Positions 1 to 11,936 are shown, counted from the stretch's first letter. The stretch: DNA of 64,000 nucleotides from Undaria pinnatifida (GCA_012845835.1 JABAKD010000005.1:7010655-7074654), one strand, 5' to 3'. Notes: generated by a model from the letters alone, not told the origin. Program-made: numbers and translations.

Positions 1-489
1 ATTCCACACGGATTTGGCTACACAAACTCCACACGGATTTTGCCACACAAATTCCACACGGAAAAACACGAGGAAACGGCCAAGCAACCGTCTGAGATCA
101 CAACACCGATTGATTGACAGACACAGCGACTACCGCAGGGCTCCAACGGCACGACACGCCCGACGGCCTACGATAAACTCAAGCAATGTCCCGACGAGGT
201 TTCTGGATTCCTAGACGGCGGTCTGCGGAATCCGGTCACGGCTGCAGGTCGAACTCCGAGCGCAGCTTCGAGAACACCCGAAATTAAGCACAGTTTCGAG
301 CACGTCCGAGGCTTCAAGATGCCTTTCCGGACAAGCTTAGCCCCAACCCTAACGCTGACCCCGACCCCAACCCTGGCCCATGTGGAGCTCTAGAACGAAA
401 AACAAATGATTATTTCATATGTACTTGGTTGTAGACCGTCTGTGTGCAGTACTTTAAATTACACATAGTCATCTGCGTAATGATCATTC

Positions 490-620
490 TCCACAGTTGT
501 CTTCCTTTTTCCCCCCCGGTACATGCCTTGGTTTGTAACGCGCAGGGCGTTCATTCGTTCCGCATTCCCACTGCCCGCCGACTGCAAGCTCTTGCGCTTT
601 CAGCGACCTCTTACCATTGG
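490..620 (-). mobile_element. Fragment of SINE body
   Basis: This stretch shares the C-rich run, the following 'ggtacatgcctt' and the 'cgcgcagggcgttcattc' stretch with the bodies of the SINE copies at 845, 32040, 38372, 47685 and 52175. The tRNA-like head is missing, so this is a partial copy. Confidence 0.5.
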
Positions 621-844
621 ATCCCATTGATATTCAGAGGGAAACAATGTCGAACAACTAGAACGGTTGCAGCATCGGCCACACGAAGCAGCCAAGCGAA
701 GGTAGTGTAGGGGATGCGCCGCACCGCAAGTGCAACGGCAGGAAAAGTGCGGCACGCCGCGCAGCATGATTTTGATCGTACTGCTTAACCGCTATCCTAG
801 AAAGGTTGATAACTTCACACTTGTCGTTTTTGTAGATGGCCTTT

Positions 845-1150
845 TTTTTTTCTTTCTTTCAAGTCTCACTCGTACTTTCCAGCTTCTGGACAAAAGCCGT
901 GGTCACACGTATCACCCATCTTCCCCCCCGGTGCGTGCCTTCATATTTATCGCGCAGGGGGATTCAGCATTCCCAACGTTTGTCGATTTTCGTCGGAATT
1001 TTGAAATCTCATGCCCTCGCGTTTTCTGCGGGTCAAATTTTGCGCAAGAAAGTCCCTGCGAGTACGAGTATGCACTCGTGGGGGCTCGAAGCAGCGAAAT
1101 CGACCTTAGCAGAGACTAGGTCAACCCGCTAGACCGTCGGGGTACCTAGG
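845..1150 (-). mobile_element. tRNA-derived SINE, family A
   Basis: Read on the minus strand, the element starts with a tRNA-like head: A-box-like sequence near 1130 (GGTCTAGCGGG) and B-box-like sequence near 1085 (GCTTCGAGCCCCC). A body shared with five other copies in this window follows, ending in the segment that reads 'ccagcttctggac' on the plus strand. RNA polymerase III promoter boxes of this kind are the established hallmark of tRNA-derived SINEs. The family assignment rests on comparison within this window only. Confidence 0.65.
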
Positions 1151-3177
1151 TCCCACAAGGCTATTGGGGATTGGGACCGGTGATTAAGAGACAAACAAAA
1201 CGACCAGTGCGATCCTGTTAAGCCAAGCAGTTGCCAACAGTACAGGCACCACCATGCTGCACGCGTGTATGATTAGTACAGCTCCTTACACCGGAGTTCG
1301 GACACAACCCTTACCCCAGCAACCCGGGCTGGTTCGCGTGGCTGACGTAGAAGTTGTCGTTATTTCCGACATGTGTTTCTCTCTGCAGCCCCAAAAGCGC
1401 TAACAAGACGTAAATACGCCGAACAACAGACAAAACACACCTCTCGAGCAACCCTGGGTATCGGTATGTATTTCATGCACGGAATAATTAGACGCCGACA
1501 GGGCACACCCTGCACCCTGATCCCACGCCGACCAAAAACATAGCAAAATCGAGGTTCCACCAAACGGCCACAGCAAAACGCAACAGACACTCGTAAAACC
1601 AACGTGTGCAGGCTCCAACCTGAACGCAAGGTGGACGCGTGAAAACTTCCTACCGGTCGTGGGTGGTGAAATCGAACCTTACACGTTGGCCTACAGTAGA
1701 CCAACCCGACCCCATAGCCAACCCTTAACCGTAACCCGACCCGAACCCTTTGGGCTTTGGGAGGCTCAGGTCGGCAGTGGCAATCGCACTGCTACGCAAC
1801 GTGGTGGTGGTGTTCAGTTTTAAAAACCGGCCGGTTGAAAAAACAGCCTCGGCCAGTGAGTTTAAAGACCGTCAGGAAGTTTTGTGCCTTCCTCGTTCAG
1901 TTTTGGCGTATAGAAGCAGAGTAACGTTCGCAGATCTGTCCTGCAACAGGGCGAGGCCTCTCGGATCTCTCGGGGGAAGGAACGAAAAAACGAAAAAATG
2001 AAGAGGAGCGACCTGTGGTGCATGACGGGGCTGGGCTAAGTTAACACAAGGCAGGGCACACCACGTCGTGCAAGGGGCTGACCGCTGCTGCCGCTCCCCC
2101 TCCCAAAGCAGTATGCATCGTACTCCCTCTTGAGCTTACAACATATCAGTACCCAGCGCACAGCAGTAGGTTTGAGCGGAACTACGGATCGCACTTGCCA
2201 GGTCTACAAACTGCAGAATACTGTAAAATACGAGCAGTACCTTGTACAGAGTAACTGGTACAGCAGCAGTCTGTACGGCCAACAACCCTGTTCATGCTTA
2301 TCCCACATCAGCTCATGGACATAATCTCGCCCGTGGTCACAACAAGGCACAAGGAGTCCACATGGTGGACCATGACAGGCTGATGGCATATACGAGTACC
2401 GAGTACGACCATGCTCATAACGAGGCGGGCATTGTTCGGCGAGCATTGTTCTGCGAGCAGGATGTTGCGTTGGCCTCCCAGCGCGGAGTTATGCCAAGTT
2501 GCTGGCGGGGGGCGGGACGCGTCGCACAGCGGTCATGGACACGAAAGCTCCACTAGCGCGTGCATCTAACCAGTTGATCCAGCGAGCAAAGCCACTACCG
2601 TACTGCTGCTGCCACTGTCTGCCGGCGTTTGAGACTGCTATTAATACTGTTAGTACTATGATGTCCGAGACTTGCACGAGAGCATGGCTACTTGGGTCTG
2701 CTGTCTGCTGCTTGCATCGTGTGAGATTATCTTCCGCGGAACATCATCATTTTGGAAGCCGCATCTGACAGGCCGACGGTGTCCCCACAATTATCACCTG
2801 TACCATTCCTCGCTGCGCCATGGTATCACAGCAGCAGCAAGCAGCAACAGCGTATGTATTAGCGTCCTGACAAGCCCACGGCTGGAGTACAGCAGAAACT
2901 GCAGTGCCAAGCAGTAGTTCCAAACACAGAAACAGCTCCAAACACTAACTGCAAGGAGTTCAACATCTTGCTGAGGCCAAACACAAAAGGGCCTCGTCAG
3001 TCATATTGAATCTGGCGAAGCTTCGTGATGCACCGGCACCACACTAGCAGCCAGCCTGCAGCAGGTTGTGCTTGAGTAGGGGTATCGTCGTGTAAGGCGC
3101 ACCACCCGAGAGACGAAGCCGATATCCTCCGTAAAACTGCGCTCCACGTCCACCGCTACCTAACCACAGACACGGGC

Positions 3178-6100
3178 ATGGGTCCGCGGCGAAGAAGAGT
3201 GCTGATGGGAGCCTTGGTGCTCTTGTCATGCTCCTGCCGAACGCACTCCTTCCTTCTCCCGGGGGCAACAACAACCTCGCAGACGGCCTCCTCCCTCCGT
3301 GCCTCCGCCGACCTATCGCCTACACATCAGCAGCATCAGCAAGAGCAGCGGCGGCCACATCCCCGACAGGTGCGCCTCACCAGTAGTACCGTCTTGCGCA
3401 GCGGCAGAGAGGAGGGCTTCCTCACGGGGATCCCCGCTCGCCCTCAGCTGCCGCTGCTGCTGCGCATGATAACGGCTCCGACCCGAGGTGCAGGCACAGC
3501 GCTGTCGTCGACATCATCATCAGCATCAGCTGCAGCTGCAGCTGCAGCAGCAGGAGCGGGCACCACCTCAGACGAGGGAACCGCGCTCTCGCTGGACAAG
3601 GCGCTCGAGGAGGGTATCAACCGAGCGATGCGCGGAGATCCCGGAGTCCTCCGCCAGGTCCTCGCAGAGGGGGTGGAGTGGCGCGGCCCTCTCGGGCAAC
3701 ACGTCGGCTTGGCCGCGGTAGAGGCGGAGCTAAGGGGCTTAGGGCAGCTGCTGACGGAGCCGAGGATGGCCGTGATTGCTTCGGCAAACGGGGCAAAGAA
3801 GCTGGACTGGATCGGGAGTGGGACGTGGCCGCTGCCGTGGCTGCCGAGATACATTGTGCGCGGCGAGTCTGTCATAGAGACGGGCGCTGGAGGGAAGGTG
3901 TGTGTTGCTCGCCAGTCGCTGTACAATGTCCGAGGCTCTTGTAGGCTGTGTTCCGCGAGGCTGTACTTTTAGGTCCCGCTAGCTAGGCTAGGACAAGCTA
4001 CTCGTAGGCTCGGCTCGGCTAGGTATGCTCTAACATCGCCCAGCCTGTGATAGGATATTGTATAATACCACAGCTCTATTAGTCGTACTGCTGTGAGAAG
4101 TAGTTGAATATACTGGTAGTATTAATAGTACTGCTATACTGCTGTAGCACCCATTGATAGTACAGCAGTTGGAGAAAGTGTGAGTTGCCTTGGGCTTCGT
4201 TTCGTTACGTGTGATGGGCTCTTACTACTGTACGCCCCCCCAGGTTTGCACGCTGTGACTGACTGCTATTAATACAGTCGACCCCGCTTTAAGGAAACCA
4301 AAATTAAGGAATCTCCCCGGTTACAGGAAACAATTTTCGCCGAAACACAATACCCCGCAGAATGTAATATACATGGGGGGGTCCAGATTCTAGTCCGCGG
4401 GCCCCCCTTAAAGCACGTTTCAGCGTACCCTCTTCGCCAGCAGAGTAGTCTGCTGCTTCACCTGCTGTCTGCGGTATGCAAAGATTCGTTCACCCTACCG
4501 GTGCGTCCTCTGCACCTGGGTTAAAACGGTGCGGGGAACCCACGTGCAACGATCACGAACCTCGTCTCGGGTATCCACAGCACCTCCTTTCGAAAACGGT
4601 GCATTCGTTCACGCATGAAACACAAGTCAAGCGCAGGTCCAAGGAGGGGGGGAAGCTGCAGGCAACTCTTCGCGATATGTGGAGAGAGTCGTAGCGTTGA
4701 GTGTTCGCGGTTTGTCGGCCATACGCCGTATTGTGTGCTTGTGTCTGAATGGCGCTCCAGTAGAGAGTAACGCAGGAGAGTTTCTGCGTGCGCTCCCCCA
4801 GGGGTAAACAAGAGTCACCAGGTGAATTTGAAGTGTCCATCAGGTATTTTCGTATTTTCCGTGCTGTGCGGTGGTGTTCAGCAATAAACAATTACTTTCT
4901 CGCCGAGTCCCAGCCTCTTTTTTTATTCCAACAATGCCCTGCCCAGGGCGCACCTTTTGACATATGTACCACCACCATTGACCCCGGGGATGGTGCGTTC
5001 TAATCCCCTGAAATTTAAGGAAACTTCCCCGCGTTGAGGAAACATTCTTCGAAGCAAAACCATAAGTTTCCTTAAAGCGGGGTCGACTGTAGTTACTCGT
5101 AGGCCATCTTGTATGCTTGTTGGTCGCCAAGCGTTTGGTATCGTATGGTGTAGAAGGGCTCCGCTCCGCGGGCAGCTGACGCCGCCCGCTACGCTCGCCT
5201 AAGGAAGAATGCAACTAAAGCATGTAAAGGGGGCAGAAAGAAGAGGCCCGCGATTGGGCGAACAGCGAATTGATAATGCCAAGAGCTGCTTGTGCATAGC
5301 AAATTGCCCTGCGCTGTGCTGTGTGTTTGTTGGCGGTGTCACCTTCTGATCGGCAGTACGGGTGTTTAATTTGCGTGGGGGGAAAAACATGGGGACCGGG
5401 AGAGATCAAATGAAGAAAAAAAAGACGAGTACACAACACGTATACCTGGTACTGCTGTATGCTCGAAAGAAAGCGTAGCACGACACAGCACCGCAGTGCA
5501 GGGCAAGGCACGGGCACCGCACGGCGCTGCGCTGCGCTGCTGAGCTATTAATGGCAGGGCTGATCTGAGCTGGGCGCGCATTGTGGTTCAACAATATAGT
5601 ACCTGGTATGCACAAACCTGGTTTAGTAGTACCGGTACGTGGTAATGAATTTTGAAAAAAACAAAATCTGAGAAGCTCTTGGGAAATACTGTTTTAGGCA
5701 TCCGAGCCCCCGCTCAGCCGTCCGGAGAGGAGAATATCTTAAAGTTGGTGTGGGAAGCAAAAAAAATGGAGGCCGCTCAGGTAACCGATATTTGTAAGTA
5801 GGTCTATAGGACTATCCACTAGACAACAGAGTCACTGTGACTTTGTGGTCTAGTGGCACCGTGACTGCTGTGGTTTAGTGCATAGACTGTCCGCTTGTGA
5901 GCCTGTGGTGTGCGTGGGTTCGAATCCCGGTATCATGGGGGGAAAGAAGAATGATGTATAGGAGTATCCACTATTAATAGACCAAGGAGTCACTATGACT
6001 TTGTGGTCTAGTGGATAGATCGTCCGCTTCTGAGCCTGGTGTGCGGGGGTTTGCATCACGGTGTCATCGGGAAAGAAAAAAAAAATACTCATAAAAAGGA

Positions 6101-9100
6101 TAGTGTACTCATAAAAAAGGAGACGGTGAGAAGCGCTGAGAAGAACACCGCAGTCACTGTGACTGTGTGGTCGAGTAGATAGACTGTTCGCTTATGAGAC
6201 TGGTGTGCGTTGGTTCGAATCCCGGTGTCATCGAAAAAAGAAAAAAACTCATAAAAAAAGCATTGGTAGTGTACTCATAAGACCTACTATTATGGAAACA
6301 TTTGGGCGAATATTTCTGGCGATTATTTTTGTAGTTTTGAGGCTCCAGATATAACTGCATCAGAAATAAGGGGCGTCCATTATGGCTTCTGATTCTCGGA
6401 AAGTGGTTTTATTTTGAATTGGTAGGTCTTGTTTCGCCGTTTGCCTTTATTTTTGAAATCTGGTACGTACACTGTCGCCGGCGACGTTAGGTCACCACCG
6501 CCTCTGCTGCTGTCTCTGCTGGTGTGGTGCTGGTGTGGTGTGCCTGTGGTGGTTTCGATGGTGGTGGTGGTGCTGCTGTCGCGTGTGTGTGAGGACGAAG
6601 CTCTGTTTCGCACACAAGCGCGGTATGCTGTCGTAGGTATGTTTGTGATTCTTTGTTGTGGGTAATGGTGACGTGAACAGCAGGCAGGTATCATACCAGG
6701 TACCTGGTACAGTATAGGCAGTGGTGACATGTGATACGTGGTACGAGGTAGTATCCAAAAGGCAAATAAGCCCAGTTCTGAGACATTGGAAGAGCTGTTA
6801 TTTCTGGGCTCAGAAATCACCAAATCCGCTGATTTCTGGCCTCGATTATTTCTGAACCCAGAAATAAGGATGATTTCTGGCCCCATAGTGGATGGTTTTT
6901 ATTTTTGGCGTCGGAGATCCCTGTTAAAGAGAGAAATAATCGCTCAAAATATTTCCCATAACAGTTGGTCTTACCTCATAAAAAAAGGAAACGGTGAGAA
7001 GCGCTGAGAAACGCTGTTTCAGGCATCCGAGCCCTCTCAGCCGTCCGGAGAGGAGAACGTCTTGAAGTTAGTGTGGGAAGCGAAAAAATGAAGGCCGCTC
7101 AGGAGATCGATTATTGTTAGTATTAATAGTTCTATGATACCAGAGCTGTAGTAGTACTGCTGCTGTGAGGTTATTGAGCGCGTGTACTAAAGGTGGAGCA
7201 GCAGCAAACAACTACAGCAGTACCTGGTACTAGACTACAGTACCTGGTACTAGAAGTACGAGTATTAAATCACAGTGGTGTGGGGCGGTGCCCCTAGCAG
7301 ATTCTCTCTTATGTGGTTGTGGTGAGGACACATCGAGGTGGGTCCGTGCCTCGGGTCGACACAGAACGGAGCGAGGGGCGGCTTGGTCTCTTTTACCTGT
7401 GTTTGTCCGCAGCGCGCGACTTTGTCAGCGATCAGCGCTGCTGGACGGGAATCAACCTGCTCTATGAAAAAACAATGAGCAATCCGCAACCTAGGTTAGC
7501 GACCAAGACACTGGGGACCGCGGTTACCATCCGTCTATCGTATGTAAACGTAGAGCGATCTGCAGTACGACATTATACCTCCTTGTACTCTCGCGCCCGT
7601 GCAGGTGAAGCTAACGAAAAGATCGAATGAGCGCACTTTTCCTCCGCTGCTGCCGTACTCGGCACTTAGCACTCAATCGCCCCCCAACCCTACCCCCCCC
7701 CAATTAAAAAATTCGAAACCCGAAAGGTGGTAAAAATCACCGACACGTGGGAAGGAAACCTGGCGAGTCTAGCGGTGAAGCACCTCATTCCTGGATTCTG
7801 GGACCTTTGGCACCAGCTGGGCTCCCCCCCCGCGGAGCAGCCGCCATACAAGGTGCTAAAGAAAGCTAAGGGGTACGAGATCCGGGAGTACGTCCCCCGA
7901 CTGGTCACGCAGCCGTCGATCATCGACAGGTCCAACTCGCGCGAGGTGAGTCATCAAGAGCGAGCGAGGGTTATCTATTTCAGATGGTGTAGCTGTTGTC
8001 AAGAATTTGCGCAGCAGGTTGTTTGTAATTGTTGTCAAAACCGACTGGGACTCCAATTTCGTCAATTATTGGCCGAATGCTTGGGCCCTTGGAAAATCTT
8101 GCGTCGTCGTGACAACTGCGAGCCCAAACCCTGTATGAACTCCCGCTTGCTACGTATGAAAGACTCGCGAAAGGGATGGAGTTGTCCTTATAACGTTAAG
8201 ACTTTCTTCAAGTCCCCGCGAGATACAGCCGCTGAAATGGTGTCAAAAGACTGCGAACTTAGTACCAGTATACTTTTCCCGTTAGCATAGTCCTTACCCC
8301 CTCCAAATGTTATCCTACTGCAGTTTCAAGTGCTTTGGTCCCGAAACGTGGGTGCGGTAGTTGTAAAAAGGTTGATTTGCCCACATATACTGCTAAACAT
8401 TTTTGAAACTAGGTATATACCTGATATTCGGCAGGTATGGTAGTCGTAAGAGTTTGACCCTTGCACTAGCTTCAACACTTATCCCCCCACATGACAATGA
8501 TCCCCCCCCCTCCTATCCCCTTCCCCGCTCTTCTCCGTCGTTGTCACTGCCGACACCACCACAACGTCAAAACCGATACTACTGCCACCACCACTATGAC
8601 CACCACCACCACCACCACCACCTCAACAACCACCGCGAAACACACAGATCCGCAAGTCTTTGATCTTGCCCGGGTTCGCCCACACTGGCGAGCTGCGGAC
8701 CTCGGGTCGAAAACCGGACGAATACTACGTGACGGGGCCGATCGAGGTGGCCATTCAACCGTTCATAGAGACCGGAATTTTTCCCAACGGTACTTGGTTC
8801 AACGGTACTGTCAGGTGGGAGTTGAGCGTTGGCGTTTCCGTTAGCGTTGGCGTTTCCGTTAGCGCTAGCGGTGCGTGCGTGCATGAGTGTGCGTGAGTTC
8901 GATTCGAATGGGTTGAGTCACTGTTTCGTTTATTTGGTTACTTGGGCAATTGTTTTTTTGATAGATTGGTTGTGTGTCTCACAGAAGTGGGGAAGGCGGG
9001 GGGGGGGGTAGTGTAGTTCGTGTCCAGTTTTGTTGTCTCGGGCTTTTGTGTCCCATTTTCCTCCTTGTAACATGCACCTCCCCCCCCTCCACGCCCCTCC

Positions 9101-10063
9101 TCCTCGTCCTGATCCCCACGCCCCTCCTCCGTTCTCCCCCATCCCCCCACCCCATCACACCCTCACGCCCCCTACCTAATTCATGGAACTCCGCAGCTCC
9201 AAAGCAACATGACCAAAATGTGTTCGTATGTAATTTCCTATGTATTTCCGATTTTAGAGAGGCGTCCACGAGCCGTAGGGCAAACCGTATCACGTGGACC
9301 ATCCCGGTGCCTACGGCGATGGGGCTGAATGGGGCCGCGATGCCGCCGGCGGCCAAGGAGAGGGAGAAGGGGGAGGGGCAGTCGTCGCGAAACGCCAAGC
9401 AAGGGTTCAGGAGGATGGCCGTCACCGAGTTTAATGGCTTGCCGCAGGTACGCTGCTAACCGCAAGTAGTCGCTGTAGTCGCTGCTGAAACTGCCGGTGT
9501 AATCGCTACCGGTCACTTCCCCCCTCCGATCGCCCCGGTCTTACATCCGAACGCCGTTTTTTTCGAAGCCTTGACCCTTGAAGTAACCCCTTCCGATCAC
9601 CCTCCCCCCCCCCCGCCCCCCTCCACCAACCACAAAACCCCGCTCCTCCAACCACCCCATCCCCGCTCCCACATTTCCGTCTCCTTACCTCTGCCAGGAC
9701 CCAGAGGCCGCGGAGGTCCGGGCTACGCTGCTGAAGGACCTCGCCACGGCGGCGGCAGCGGGCGAGCCGAACGCGATTCCTAGCAAGGGTAAGGACGGTC
9801 GTGTTCGCAGCGGGATTCTGATGCACAACGCTCGAGCCTGCTTCACGAAGGGGGGGGAGTTGGCGATGAGCATTTTATACCACAGGCCGGAGTTCATTGG
9901 TATCGGAAACGAGGTCTTCGTGGAGTTGGATGATGAGGCCGTGACTGAAGTATTCGGGGAGAAGGAGGGTGAGGGAGCGGGGGAGGGCGTGGAGGGGGGG
10001 GTGCGGGGGGGGGGAGGGGAAGGGGGAAGGGAAGGGGGGCGCGCGAGAGAGCGAGTGAGGTAG
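3178..10063 (+). CDS. Plastid-targeted DUF2358-SOUL heme-binding-like protein (5 exons)
   Basis: Exons: 3178-3897, 7727-7945, 8648-8814, 9258-9447, 9698-10063 (stop included), about 553 residues. All introns are GT..AG and all phases agree. Residues 1-28 form a basic start and hydrophobic signal peptide ending in THSFLLP, which resembles the phenylalanine cleavage motif of secondary-plastid presequences. Residues about 130-265 resemble DUF2358 (GTWPLPWLPRYIVRGES, then, across the exon 1/2 junction, GGKVVKITDTWEG). The SOUL domain starts at YKVLKKAKGYEIREY and closes with RRMAVTEFNG and YHRPEFIGIGNEVFVELD. Plants have the same DUF2358-SOUL pair, thought to bind heme or tetrapyrrole in plastids; that function is inferred here. 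The middle of the SOUL domain (exon 3) is divergent. The last 30 residues are Gly/Arg-rich low complexity, and a good donor (GGTGAGG, near 9967) inside exon 5 leaves open a further downstream exon. Confidence 0.78.
4275..5089. mobile_element. Non-autonomous pogo/Tc1-mariner-like DNA transposon
   Basis: The element is bounded by perfect terminal inverted repeats of at least 23 bp, beginning CAGTCGACCCCGCTTTAAGG at the left and mirrored at the right end. It is flanked on each side by the dinucleotide TA (4273-4274 and 5090-5091), the target-site duplication expected of the Tc1/mariner superfamily. Termini starting CAGT(C) are typical of pogo-like elements. No transposase frame is recognisable in the 815-bp interior, so it is probably non-autonomous or internally deleted. 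The left TA is also the right TA of a TATTAATA motif. Confidence 0.85.
5685..5805 (+). repeat. Direct repeat, copy 1 (partner at 7005)
   Basis: This segment contains 'ggcatccgagccc', 'cagccgtccggagaggaga' and 'aggccgctcagg' in the same order and spacing as 7005-7112, with scattered substitutions. The two copies bracket the tRNA-derived repeats and the TIR element, so they may be the arms of a larger composite insertion. Confidence 0.65.
5811..5945 (+). mobile_element. tRNA-derived repeat, family B, copy 1
   Basis: An A-box-like TGGTCTAGTGG and a B-box GGGTTCGAATCCC (5916-5928) are present on the plus strand. A partial internal duplication adds a second A-box-like stretch. No acceptor stem can be formed from the flanks, so this is not a functional tRNA gene. 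It precedes a run of purines. Confidence 0.6.
5961..6080 (+). mobile_element. tRNA-derived repeat, family B, copy 2
   Basis: This copy aligns with copy 1 from its first bases. It has the A-box TGGTCTAGTGGAT but a damaged B-box (GGGTTTGCATCAC). Relative to copy 1 it carries an extra six bases that turn CTAG into a TATTAATA motif at 5972-5979. Confidence 0.6.
6150..6240 (+). mobile_element. tRNA-derived repeat, family B, copy 3
   Basis: Third copy with A-box-like TGGTCGAGTAGAT and an intact B-box TGGTTCGAATCCC, followed by an A-rich stretch. The three copies lie within 430 bp and in the same direction. Confidence 0.6.
6276..6980. mobile_element. TIR element of about 700 bp
   Basis: The left end (about 6278-6325) and the reverse complement of the right end (about 6930-6975) match over some 45 bp with a few mismatches, starting AAGACC and including TTATGG and GCGATTATTT. 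ACTCAT- and ACCTCAT-like sequence flanks both sides. No transposase is recognisable; the interior has a GGT/CTG-rich segment (6500-6600). Confidence 0.55.
7005..7112 (+). repeat. Direct repeat, copy 2 (partner at 5685)
   Basis: Second copy of the roughly 110-bp repeat described at 5685. It is followed by a TATTAATA motif at 7121-7128. Confidence 0.65.
7946..8647 (+). other. Intron 2 of the SOUL gene
   Basis: Donor GTGAGT, acceptor CACAG. It contains CCACCA-type microsatellite just before exon 3 (8555-8640) and otherwise nothing recognisable. Confidence 0.65.
8815..9257 (+). other. Intron 3 of the SOUL gene
   Basis: Donor GTGGGA, acceptor TTTTAG. It begins with a short GTTAGCGTTGGC-type repeat and carries a C-rich pyrimidine tract (9078-9170). 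The phase-2 junction gives AG plus A, so the frame is kept. Confidence 0.65.
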
Positions 10064-10100
10064 TCTTGTGACTTCTCCCGCTGTGTGCCTATAAGTGATG

Positions 10101-10129
10101 CAGTACCGAAAATATAAGGTACGGTACTG
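10101..10129. repeat. Small inverted repeat after the SOUL stop codon
   Basis: CAGTACCG at 10101-10108 pairs with CGGTACTG at 10122-10129 across a 13-base AT-rich loop, about 40 bp after the predicted stop. It could fold in the 3' untranslated region, but GTAC palindromes are frequent throughout this window. Confidence 0.4.
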
Positions 10130-11889
10130 TTTTACTCGTGGCAGCGGCAATGGTAATGGCTGCTGCAGCGGTAGCCGTGGTGGTGGTAGCAGCAGCAACA
10201 ACAGCAGCAGAAGCAGCAGTGGTATTAGCTGCAGCGGCAACAACGTAATCAACAGCAGTACTGGAACGTCGAAGGTTTTGTATACAGCGACGAAAGGAGT
10301 ACGGTAGGAAGCTTGAGAGGGTGGCGGGGCGGGGATTGTGGGGGGCGGTTGGGGTCGACCACTGCGAGGGGGGTGGTCGCGCGCCCCCAGTAAGGCCGTG
10401 CTTTGCTCCACTGCCGCCGGTGATTTAACAAGCACAAGATACCCGATACCTGCTCATAGTAGACTTCAACCCGCTTTGGTGGGAGTAACGTGCATGCGGC
10501 AGTCCACCACAGCAGCAGAGGCACTGCATCAGCATCATCGGGCTGCGTCGTTGTCATGTCATCACAATTACCATCAAAGGCTTCATTTTCGTCGACGTAA
10601 TCACGTGTTAATTCCAGAAGAGTGATCTGTGGTCTGTATACCGGAACTCATTTGTTACCAGTATGTCTGTTGGTCTGAGGTCGTATTTTCCCGCTTACAA
10701 GTGACCTTGAAGTTCCGGTATTCGCGTCAGAATTGCACGTTGTTGGGTACAAACTACTTGGAATTGGTGTAGGAATATTTTGCAGTATACTTTAAAGAGT
10801 TAATTAACCGTGACTGCCCGATTGCACTTCTTTTGCGTACGAGCTGGGCCAGTCAAGGCGCTGCCGGAGCGGTTGATTGGCTATGCCCCACTCATTATTA
10901 CATGTTTGGACGTGATTTTTCGACACGGTTTTCCGTACGTACCAACCAAACTTTGAGATGACATCTCTTTTACTTTATTTTATTTTTATTTTTTGCTAGA
11001 AAACATGGTCAATCCTAAGATTCGTAAAAAAGAAAAATGAACATAACGTGCGAAAACCAAAAGCTAAAGAGGGATGGTTCGGAGTACATTTGGGCGTGCG
11101 TTTCAAATACGTCGTGAAATTTTCGGTCCGAAAAGTGCAAAGTTGAGCGAGGTATCGCAGATAAACTATTATTTCGTAATTGTTGATTTGATTCGTATAT
11201 GGAATCGTGTTTTTGGTTATTATATCTCTTGTTAGGTGGCGAATCGGGTAATTATACTCATATCGATCTTCTCCTAGTGTCTTCAGCATTGTCCCCAATA
11301 AATTTCACCTTGATCGGGAACGACAATTTTTATACAAAATTGTGTGGAGAAGTTGGTGTCTTTGAGTTTTCGCGGATATCTTGGCAAGATCGAGTCGGGG
11401 AAAGAACAATATTACCAGGTATATTTTTTCATCAATATTGCTTACGCTTGTGCAGCGTTGTGTCAGGGTCAGTTCGTCCAATTTTCAAGTCCTCATTTGC
11501 TAAAGCTGTTGCACTGGAGCCTTTGGAAACTTTATCAGTCTCCTAGTTGCCTCAGCTCGTGTTGTGATGCGATCCCGAACGAATTACCCCCGTACGACCA
11601 CGGCCATCGATAGCCGAAATACAGACAGCCGACCTGCGCTGATGGCCACCTTCTGGGTTGCCGTGTGTTGAACTCAAACGATTTTGGTGGGATAGTCCGC
11701 CGTCTAAGCAATGTGTCTAGGACGTCCAAAAATTGCAGACCTCCAATCTCCTGGCATGCATCGATTACCTCCAATTATTATCTAGGATAGAGTATGGAAA
11801 TCTAGGAATATTTTCATCTATGGTTAATGTGGTCGACCGAATTTTCAACAAAATAAAAACTGGTCGTTTTTTTCCCGGACAGAGTTCCA

Positions 11890-11936
11890 TGGGTAGGGTT
11901 GGGGTCGGGTTAGGGCTAGGGTTAAGGTTAGGGTCT
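11890..11936 (+). repeat. Degenerate telomere-like GGGTTA run
   Basis: About 45 bp of imperfect TTAGGG/TAGGG units. Similar but weaker CCCTAAC-like runs occur near 340-380, 1700-1750 and 33945-33980. It is too short and too degenerate to be a chromosome end. Confidence 0.5.

Larger units (their letters stand above)
1..3177. other. Left intergenic flank, repeat-rich
   Basis: No convincing gene is seen before the start codon at 3178. Short open frames here overlap on both strands and show no recognisable domain. The stretch holds SINE-like copies (about 490-620 and 845-1150), degenerate CCCTAAC-like runs near 340-380 and 1700-1750, and a segment near 1230-1300 that recurs in diverged form near 35790, 36975 and 63725. 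From 2100 to 3170 I see only GTAC- and CAG-rich unique sequence. The promoter of the gene at 3178 must lie in the last few hundred bases, but no clear TATA box could be assigned. Confidence 0.6.
3898..7726 (+). other. Intron 1 of the SOUL gene, filled with mobile elements
   Basis: This is a 3.8-kb phase-0 intron with donor GTGTGT and acceptor AAAG. It contains a pogo/Tc1-like element, a pair of about 110-bp direct repeats, three tRNA-derived repeats and a TIR element of about 700 bp, all listed separately. From 7130 to 7720 I see nothing recognisable apart from short GTAC-rich repeats. Confidence 0.7.

Noticed and set aside
5811-6240. Possible functional tRNA genes
   Set aside because: A- and B-boxes are present, but no seven-pair acceptor stem or proper anticodon arm can be drawn, and the three copies sit in a repeat cluster. 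They are treated as tRNA-derived repeats.
11890-11936. Telomere or chromosome end
   Set aside because: The GGGTTA units are few and degenerate and lie between two ordinary genes.
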